A DNA stretch of 12,415 nt, from positions 1 to 12,415 of the forward strand of contig JAITKY010000162.1 of NCBI GenBank assembly GCA_031278135.1, written 5' to 3'. Made by a program: the position numbers and the translations under genes. This document shows, one piece after another, positions 8,185 to 12,415 of this stretch (position 1 is its first letter; the number at the start of each line of letters is the position of its first letter). This stretch comes from Prevotellaceae bacterium (GTDB lineage Bacteria; Bacteroidota; Bacteroidia; Bacteroidales; UBA932). The notes under the pieces are model-generated. The model worked only from the letters and a program-made list of their open reading frames with translations. It searched no databases and was not told the origin of the DNA.

Positions 8185-8573
8185 TATTTATTCCTTTTAT
8201 ATTTATTGCGTTTATAATAATCGAAATTATCTTTATCTGATTGAGTAATCGTGCTTTTAGGGGAGAAAAATTTGAATCCGCAATTATTCCCGTAACGGAC
8301 TATTTTAACAATCGCTCGAAAAGGAAATGTCCGCTTCGAATCACAAACAACATCTTTCAACCGTTTACTTTCAGTAAAAAATGCAGAACGAGACGCTCCT
8401 TCGCCAAATGCTATTAATGTTCGTATCCCGTTTTCTGTTTGAATATCCGTTTTGACGCCCGTAAACACAACTACCTCATTTATAATACAGTCGATACTTG
8501 AATATTCGCAATCAAACAAGTCTTCATTACTGCGTTCAACATCAAAATCATCGAAATCAATTATATCCTTCAT
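8184..8573 (-). CDS. Hypothetical phage protein with acidic N-terminus
   Basis: A 129-aa protein I cannot assign. Residues 1-30 are strongly acidic (IIDFDDFDVE). Residues about 33-105 look like a small beta-rich domain with a central helix (VVVFTGVKTDIQ..., then FPFRAIVKIVRYG and FKFFSP), roughly the layout of a small OB-like or beta-barrel domain, though no motif proves this. The C-terminus ends in a repeated basic pentapeptide YKRNK-YKRNK. It overlaps the gene before it by 4 bases (ATGA) and the holin by 1 base, so it is translationally tied to its neighbours. No membrane segment or signal is present. Confidence 0.75.
   Translation of the reverse strand: MKDIIDFDDFDVERSNEDLFDCEYSSIDCIINEVVVFTGVKTDIQTENGIRTLIAFGEGASRSAFFTESKRLKDVVCDSKRTFPFRAIVKIVRYGNNCGFKFFSPKSTITQSDKDNFDYYKRNKYKRNK
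8187..8216 (-). repeat. 15-bp tandem duplication at the gene end
   Basis: Two adjacent 15-base units (8187-8201 and 8202-8216) match at 13 of 15 positions and encode YKRNK twice at the end of the 129-aa protein. The copy nearest the holin carries AGGA upstream of the holin ATG, where the other copy has different bases. The duplication may therefore have supplied or moved a ribosome binding site. Confidence 0.6.
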
Positions 8574-8992
8574 GAATTATCCGGCACATTATAAGTTTCA
8601 CAATCGTCTTTTATTGAGGCGCGTAAATTTAACCTGTCCTGCAAAAACTCTTCATAAGGAGTTTTATAAGAATCGTCCAACAATCCAAGTTCTGCCGAAC
8701 GATACTCGTTCATTAACTTCGATTCTATCGAAGGAGGATATTTTGCCCCCAGCAAAGTTGCAAAAATATTTGCTCGCGTTTTCGGATATTCAATACGTAT
8801 CGAATCATATTGAAACATTATGCTTGTCTCCTTCGTTTTGCCCGTGACAACGATTATGTTGTCTTTGTCCTTTGTTACATTTACCTCTTTGATGTTGTGA
8901 TTGTACAGAAATGTTCCCTGTCCATTTTTCAAATCAAAGAATACATCCGGTTTACTGTCCGCTAACAGCCCGATTTTTAATACATCTTCCAT
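8570..8992 (-). CDS. Hypothetical phage protein overlapping the RT gene
   Basis: A 140-aa protein of unknown function. The first half (residues 1-75) is beta-like with alternating hydrophobics. The second half (about 75-140) is helical and charged, with YPKTRANIF, YRSAELGLLDDSYK and LRASIKDDCE. It looks like small proteins found beside tail genes in Bacteroides-type prophages and not like the four-helix Avd accessory protein of DGRs. Its ATG (8990-8992) lies inside the end of the RT gene, a 41-base overlap in another frame, and no better start is seen after the RT stop. Its own end overlaps the next gene by 4 bases. A role in tail fibre assembly is possible but not shown. Confidence 0.72.
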   Translation of the reverse strand: MEDVLKIGLLADSKPDVFFDLKNGQGTFLYNHNIKEVNVTKDKDNIIVVTGKTKETSIMFQYDSIRIEYPKTRANIFATLLGAKYPPSIESKLMNEYRSAELGLLDDSYKTPYEEFLQDRLNLRASIKDDCETYNVPDNS

Positions 8993-9992
8993 TGTTTAAA
9001 CATTTATTAAATATATAATTACTATGCTCTTCCGAACACTTGATTATCCATCCGTATTCGGATGCGAACAAGTGTTTTATATCTGTCATATCAGAAATAT
9101 CATGTTTTCTGGCAACAGAATTAAACTTTTTATAGAATCGGCTTAATATGCCTTTCCTAAGTAAAATTCCAAAATGATTTTGCTTAAAGCCCACATAATC
9201 AATTCCCCGTGCATCAACCGGAAAAATCTGCCAATTATGTTTTATTTCCAAATGCAGTTCAGCGCCCAAATAAAGCCCCATCATATCCAAATAATAACGA
9301 AGCGTTTCTTTGCTGTCGTTAAGTATTACCATATCATCCATATAACGGTAATAATATTTGATTTTCAACTCTTCTTTCGCAAAGTGGTCGAAATACGATA
9401 AATACAAATTTGCAAGATATTGACTTGTGAAATTTCCAATCGGTAATCCTTTCGGTTGATGATTGCTGTCTATAATTTTATCCAACAATCGTAACATTTT
9501 TTCATCGGCGATACGATAACGAATTATAGATTTTAAAACATTGTGATTTACATTGTCGTAAAACTTTACAATGTCGATTTTAAGACAATATTTTGTGCCT
9601 TTATTGTCGTTTATTAATGCCCTATGAATATCACCCATACATTTATGTATCCCGCGCCCTTTGACACAAGCATAAGTATTGTTGATAAATATTTTTGTCC
9701 ACATTTCACCCAAAACGTTAATAACACAATGATGAATAATCCTGTCGGGGAAAAACGGAGCAATCATAATCACGCGTTCCTTTGGTTCGTAAATTATTTT
9801 AATACGATATTCGCTTGCTTGATAACTTTCACTTTCCAACATGTCATACAGTTTGAAAAGGTTACTTGTAGTTTCCTTATTAAATTGTTTCACCTCGTTT
9901 CTGTCTTGTTTCCCCCTTTGCGCATTATGCTGCGACCGTAATAAATTATCGGTATCGTAAACTAATGAATAAATATTTTTTAAACGTTTCAT
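8952..9992 (-). CDS. DGR reverse transcriptase
   Basis: A 346-aa reverse transcriptase that copies the template RNA into cDNA with errors at adenines, which is then homed into the VR of the target gene. In order: KIDIVKFYDNV (about 138-148, first catalytic Asp140), GLPIGNFTSQ with the DGR hallmark IGxxxSQ (185-191) where other RTs have QGxxxSP, then YMDD (217-220) with Asp219 and Asp220, and GIDYVGFKQ (about 263-271). The N-terminus starts MKRLKNIYSLV, typical for DGR RTs. I chose the ATG at 9990-9992; the frame runs 7 codons further to a TTG (10011-10013), which is less likely. The gene lies 157 bases after the TR on the same strand and overlaps the next phage gene by 41 bases. There is no maturase, X or endonuclease domain as in group II introns. 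All catalytic residues are intact, so it should be active. Confidence 0.95.
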   Translation of the reverse strand: MKRLKNIYSLVYDTDNLLRSQHNAQRGKQDRNEVKQFNKETTSNLFKLYDMLESESYQASEYRIKIIYEPKERVIMIAPFFPDRIIHHCVINVLGEMWTKIFINNTYACVKGRGIHKCMGDIHRALINDNKGTKYCLKIDIVKFYDNVNHNVLKSIIRYRIADEKMLRLLDKIIDSNHQPKGLPIGNFTSQYLANLYLSYFDHFAKEELKIKYYYRYMDDMVILNDSKETLRYYLDMMGLYLGAELHLEIKHNWQIFPVDARGIDYVGFKQNHFGILLRKGILSRFYKKFNSVARKHDISDMTDIKHLFASEYGWIIKCSEEHSNYIFNKCLNNGRCIKNRAVSGQ

Positions 9993-10035
9993 AACTAATG
10001 TTTTAATTAACAATTATGTGCCGTTGTTAAAACAG

Positions 10036-10059
10036 AGTGTTCAATGACTTACTAACACT
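10036..10059 (-). repeat. Small hairpin between TR and RT
   Basis: A 6-base stem (10036-10041 AGTGTT against 10054-10059 AACACT) with a 12-base loop, between the DGR spacer and the RT start. It may be part of the template RNA or the RT leader. A stem this short can arise by chance. Confidence 0.25.
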
Positions 10060-10081
10060 GTGAAAACACATATTATTTTGC

Positions 10082-10100
10082 CGACTTTGCAGGAAAGTCG
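10082..10100 (-). repeat. Perfect 7-bp hairpin in the DGR spacer
   Basis: A perfect stem, CGACTTT (10082-10088) against AAAGTCG (10094-10100), with a 5-base loop. On the minus strand it lies just downstream of the arm that could pair across the TR (10112-10122). There is no T run after it on the minus strand, so it is not a terminator. A structured spacer after the TR is needed for cDNA priming in the Bordetella phage DGR, so a structural role in the template RNA is plausible. Confidence 0.5.
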
Positions 10101-10111
10101 CTGTGAGGCAA

Positions 10112-10278
10112 GGTTGTAGCGGCTTTAAAATCTTTATTATTAAACAGTAACGGTAAAGGCGAAACCCAATGTTCGCATTCGAGTTCGACGACCGATTATT
10201 CGTATTGAGACAACCGAAACCCGCATTCGTCCCATTATTCGCATTCGCGGACAGCAGGCAACCCCAACCGCTACAACC
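10112..10278. repeat. 11-bp inverted repeat enclosing the TR
   Basis: GGTTGTAGCGG at 10112-10122 is the exact reverse complement of CCGCTACAACC at 10268-10278. One arm sits one base outside the 5' edge of the TR (coding strand) and the other 26 bases past its 3' edge. In the minus-strand RNA these could pair over 11 base pairs and close the TR into a loop. The VR has no such flanks. A chance match of this length within these short flanks is unlikely. Confidence 0.75.
10149..10266 (-). repeat. DGR template repeat (TR)
   Basis: 118 bases that align without gaps to the VR at 10341-10458 (constant offset 192; 108 identical). On the coding strand the TR contains 24 adenines. All 10 differences from the VR fall on these, and none on the other 94 positions. 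Read in the VR frame the TR has 10 AAY (Asn) codons at the sites matching residues 424, 426, 427, 430, 437, 439, 440, 444, 446 and 448. This is the usual DGR design, because AAY can mutate to many residues without giving a stop. A 15-base block (10155-10169) has no mutable adenine and matches the position of the homing-initiation element. The TR lies between target and RT on the same strand. Confidence 0.95.
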
Positions 10279-10308
10279 CTATATTATAATTTCAAATATC
10301 CTTTTTGC

Positions 10309-10333
10309 GCATCGCGTACCGCGTTACGTATGC
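10309..10333. repeat. Interrupted hairpin just after the VR and target stop
   Basis: GCAT (10309-10312) pairs with ATGC (10330-10333), and CGTA (10315-10318) pairs with TACG (10325-10328), with a small internal loop and a 6-base loop. It ends 2 bases from the target stop codon and 7 bases from the VR. In the Bordetella phage DGR a hairpin or cruciform at the same place promotes homing. Here the stem is interrupted, and no T run follows on the minus strand, so it is not a simple terminator. Confidence 0.4.
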
Positions 10334-10335
10334 CG

Positions 10336-11706
10336 TCAAAAACGGCAAAGGCGAAACCCAATGCTCGCATACGAGTGCGACGACCGATTAGTCGTATTGA
10401 GACAACCGAAACCCGCAGTCGTCCCAGTACCCGCATGCGCGGACAGCAGGCAACCCCACCACCCAGTGTTAGAGGCGGAATCATCAATTGCCGTCCAAAA
10501 ATAATCACATGCTCCTGTATTTGCGTTTCCTCCAACTTTTTCGGGAAATGAATATCCTTTTAATGAGTGCGTTAATTGCAAAATATAACCGTCGTTTCGG
10601 GGAATATTAGCAATTGCAACATAACCGTTAGGGATTGTTGTCGCAGCATCGGAATGCGATGTGAATTTTGTTATATCTTCGCAAAGATATATTGTTGATT
10701 TACCTGTATTTGTTGCTGAATCGTTATATGCAAGAACATCATCAGCCAACATCCACAGATATTCAAACGGGGCTTCAAGTCCACGATAGGATGTTAATTG
10801 AACAGTCTTGTCGCCTCCTGTCCACCCTTTAATGACGTACGAGACTTTGCCTGTGTTATTGCCCAAAACAGAAGTAACTCCGCATGGCATGAATGGTCTG
10901 TATCCCGCCCAAGTATTCCATTGACCGCCATCAACAACAGGTCCGCTTCCAAGCCCCCCCTGCCGAAAACCATCAGCGGTAAGTGTTTCCGTATAGGCGC
11001 TTTGACAATTCAACGAGGCATATTCGAGCCTTTGCAACCATGCAATTTCGTTATATACCCGATAAACGCCATGATGAGTTCCATTTTTGCACCATGTGCG
11101 CACTGTCGATTTCGGAATACTTGTGCGGGGCATACCAAGTTGTGAACGATAAGTACCATCATACGAGGCGTCAGAAGTTCCAGCGCCGCCGCGAAATTGT
11201 GCTGCATTGTTTTTGAGTACAATAAACCCGCTTTCGTCTCGCGCCAAATCGTTACCGTTCCAAGTAAGCCAACAACCGGATACGGCTGTACTTGTTGTTG
11301 AATCAACTGTAGCATACCAAGGCGATACTGTTAGTCGCGGCATCTCAATAAAACCCGGAAGAGGGTACTCGCTATATGCCCGTCGCCATTTTGTCCCTTC
11401 GATTTCAAACCGAAAGTAATACTTTGGCTTTTCGAGCATTACATTACCGTCGGTAGAATCAATTAAAGCGGTTGCCCCGCTTTCTTTCAATCGGCTGTCG
11501 TTCTGATGCAGGTAATATTTTACCGAGCCATCGGCGTTTTCGACAAGCCGGCGTAATTTTTTTTGAATCGGGCAGGTACGATGTAAATCCAGATTCCCAA
11601 TTCTCGTAAGGAGATAATCGTTACTCGTAACGTCTCCTTCTATTCCGTACCACATATCGTAAGGGTACTGTGGTTTAGCGCTTCCGCTTGCAAATAATAG
11701 TGCCAT
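10336..11706 (-). CDS. DGR target protein, probable receptor-binding tail protein with C-type lectin fold
   Basis: A 456-aa protein whose last 40 residues are the VR. Features such as SYRGLEAPFEYLWMLADD (about 325-342), the WTAID...WWG region and the end IGFRLCRF resemble DGR variable proteins with the C-type lectin/formylglycine-generating-enzyme-like fold, where the variable residues form a ligand-binding surface. The N-terminal part (about 1-130, with YDMWYGIEGD and LTRIGNLDLHRTCP) probably attaches it to the tail or builds the trunk. No signal peptide or lipobox is seen, which fits a virion protein better than a cell-surface protein. It follows a tail fibre-like gene after 76 bases, with a Bacteroidetes -7 box in the gap, and is followed by TR and RT. 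By analogy to Mtd of Bordetella phage BPP-1 it likely decides host range. The start ATG at 11704-11706 is the only one fitting the promoter. Confidence 0.9.
   Translation of the reverse strand: MALLFASGSAKPQYPYDMWYGIEGDVTSNDYLLTRIGNLDLHRTCPIQKKLRRLVENADGSVKYYLHQNDSRLKESGATALIDSTDGNVMLEKPKYYFRFEIEGTKWRRAYSEYPLPGFIEMPRLTVSPWYATVDSTTSTAVSGCWLTWNGNDLARDESGFIVLKNNAAQFRGGAGTSDASYDGTYRSQLGMPRTSIPKSTVRTWCKNGTHHGVYRVYNEIAWLQRLEYASLNCQSAYTETLTADGFRQGGLGSGPVVDGGQWNTWAGYRPFMPCGVTSVLGNNTGKVSYVIKGWTGGDKTVQLTSYRGLEAPFEYLWMLADDVLAYNDSATNTGKSTIYLCEDITKFTSHSDAATTIPNGYVAIANIPRNDGYILQLTHSLKGYSFPEKVGGNANTGACDYFWTAIDDSASNTGWWGCLLSAHAGTGTTAGFGCLNTTNRSSHSYASIGFRLCRF
10341..10458 (-). repeat. DGR variable repeat (VR)
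   Basis: The VR forms codons 417-456, the very end of the target gene. Compared with the TR it carries 10 substitutions giving nine residue changes: Asn to His424, Gly426, Thr427, Thr430, Thr439, His444, Tyr446 and Ser448, and Tyr to Cys454. Asn437 and Asn440 are unchanged. All changes are at TR adenines. The constant end GFRL, between the changes at 448 and 454, covers the presumed homing-initiation stretch. The number of changes suggests that at least one mutagenic homing event has taken place in this lineage. Confidence 0.95.
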
Positions 11707-11726
11707 TTTTCGCCTAATTTTTTTTG

Positions 11727-11734
11727 CAAAGATA
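11727..11734 (-). promoter_or_regulatory. Bacteroidetes-type -7 box before the DGR target gene
   Basis: TATCTTTG on the minus strand is an exact match to TAnnTTTG, 20 bases before the target ATG, giving a leader of about 14 bases. It is in the only sizeable gap (76 bases) between the tail gene and the target. I see no clear TTTG -33 element at the normal spacing, so the promoter could be weak or use another factor. It could drive the target, template RNA and RT, and perhaps the genes beyond. Confidence 0.5.
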
Positions 11735-11782
11735 ATATAAATATGTTTATTGAACGTATATCTTGAGAAATCAATAACTTTT

Positions 11783-12415
11783 TTATAAACTTAAAAAATC
11801 GTCGCTGTCGAAATCGGAATAATTATCCACATACCAATTTACATAAGTACCACTTAAATTTGTTACAGGCATTGCCTCCAACCTAATTTTGCGATTATAT
11901 AAATTCACGGCATTTTTGCTTCCCGTACCGTCGTATCCGGGAACAATAATCTTTGCATTTGCATTTTGTAACCTTATACGAATGGCTACATCACTTTTTG
12001 AAAATGATGTTGAAAATATTAGACAAATTACTCCATTATATTGCGAATCACAGGGTATATATATCGTTTTTTGTCCGTTTATAAAATTGCATTTCGCTAT
12101 ATAATTGAATCCGTTAGCAAAATTCAAAATTACGTCCTTGGTAAGCGTACCTAAGTCTACGTATGGATTTATGATAAATCCTTTTATAAACCCGCCGCTC
12201 CCATCAAGATATGTACCGCCTTCCTGTGTCTCCAATCTGTTATTTCTGAATACCCAGCCTGCTATATTCGCGTTCTCGGCTAATAACAGTTGTGTCGCCA
12301 CGCTTTCAAATTGAGCGCCGAATGTGTTCCAATAATTCGTATTAGTCGGGACTTTATTTGTAAAACCATTTCCGGCGTCGACGCGGGCGACATAGTAATT
12401 TCCATTATATCGCAC
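11783..12415 (-). CDS. Tail fibre or tail tip protein, C-terminal part (runs off the window)
   Basis: The last 210 residues of a larger protein. The frame is open to the right edge, where the first codon is GTG inside the gene, so the true start lies outside. The visible part begins with YNGNYYVARVDAGNG. It then has FGAQFESVATQLLLAENANIAGWVFRNNRLETQ-like sequence (about residues 33-65), which is typical of tail fibre or tail tip proteins in Bacteroides-type prophages, followed by a beta-rich domain ending in acidic SDFDSDDF. It precedes the DGR target gene on the same strand, so it may be the structural partner on which the variable protein sits. Family recognition is from memory and no catalytic motif is seen. 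Confidence 0.7.
   Translation of the reverse strand: MRYNGNYYVARVDAGNGFTNKVPTNTNYWNTFGAQFESVATQLLLAENANIAGWVFRNNRLETQEGGTYLDGSGGFIKGFIINPYVDLGTLTKDVILNFANGFNYIAKCNFINGQKTIYIPCDSQYNGVICLIFSTSFSKSDVAIRIRLQNANAKIIVPGYDGTGSKNAVNLYNRKIRLEAMPVTNLSGTYVNWYVDNYSDFDSDDFLSL

Larger units (their letters stand above)
10080..10280 (-). ncRNA. DGR template RNA core (TR plus folded flanks)
   Basis: The region expected to act as the non-coding template RNA: the TR, an 11-base arm just before it, the complementary arm after it, and the following hairpin. Working 5' to 3' on the minus strand these are arm 10278-10268, TR 10266-10149, arm 10122-10112, hairpin 10100-10082. No credible protein is encoded here. 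The true ends are unknown. Transcription could come through the target gene or from a local start, since a near-match to the -7 box lies at 10293-10300. Confidence 0.6.

Noticed and set aside
8952..9992. RT as part of a group II intron or retron
   Set aside because: No maturase or endonuclease domain, no intron ends seen, and no retron msr/msd; IGNFTSQ and the TR/VR pair fit only a DGR.
10011..10013. TTG start extending the RT by 7 residues
   Set aside because: The ATG at 9990-9992 gives the MKRL start usual for DGR RTs and a normal size.
10293..10300. Promoter for the template RNA (GATATTTG on the minus strand, plus a TATAAT-like string nearby)
   Set aside because: One of the six fixed bases of the -7 box is wrong and no -33 element is seen; kept only as a remark.
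10149..10458. The two 118-base copies as an ordinary duplication or a broken second target gene
   Set aside because: Random drift would hit all bases; here all 10 differences fall on coding-strand adenines of one copy, and an RT gene lies beside it.
10169..10504. Plus-strand open frame running across TR and VR, and a minus-strand frame at 10284-10535
   Set aside because: They are shadows created by the repeated low-stop sequence; the minus-strand 10336-11706 frame explains the region.

Overview
The window is a piece of a tailed bacteriophage or prophage, most likely of a Bacteroidales host. The DNA is AT-rich. Genes are packed with short overlaps, most starts lack a Shine-Dalgarno, and the only good promoter match is the Bacteroidetes -7 box (TAnnTTTG). 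Several proteins are of kinds typical of Bacteroides-type prophages: a Holin_4-like holin, a DUF5675 protein and the tail proteins. I cannot tell from sequence alone whether this is a free phage, an active prophage or a remnant, but no supported reading frame is visibly broken. Every supported gene lies on the minus strand, so the window is read from right to left.

Right third (12415 to 8952): a tail fibre/tail tip-like protein that enters from outside the window is followed by a complete diversity-generating retroelement (DGR). Its parts are a 456-aa target protein with a variable repeat (VR, 10341-10458) forming its last 40 codons, a template repeat (TR, 10149-10266), and a reverse transcriptase with the DGR signature IGNFTSQ and catalytic YMDD. 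TR and VR align without gaps over 118 bp and differ at 10 positions. All 10 fall on TR adenines of the coding strand, which is the fingerprint of adenine-directed mutagenic retrohoming. An exact 11-bp inverted repeat flanks the TR and could close it into a loop in the template RNA. Further hairpins lie between TR and RT and just after the VR.

Middle (8992 to 6841): two small unassigned phage proteins, then a compact lysis cassette of holin, DUF5675 protein (candidate peptidoglycan-cleaving enzyme) and a lipoprotein with a C-terminal membrane segment that looks like a one-piece spanin.

Left half (6872 to 202): two small genes in the position and arrangement of tail assembly chaperones, with a GGGTTTT slippery heptamer in the correct phase for a -1 frameshift joining them. 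Next come a 1771-aa tape measure protein and a small protein of unknown function with a strong Shine-Dalgarno. The final 200 bases are AT-rich, non-coding and contain an inverted repeat.

Working together: the tape measure and chaperones build a long tail, the lysis cassette releases virions, and the DGR probably diversifies the receptor-contacting tip of a tail protein so the phage can follow changes in host surface receptors. From the RT to position 202 the genes overlap or nearly touch, so RT and the late structural/lysis genes probably share a transcript, perhaps started at the promoter before the DGR target gene.
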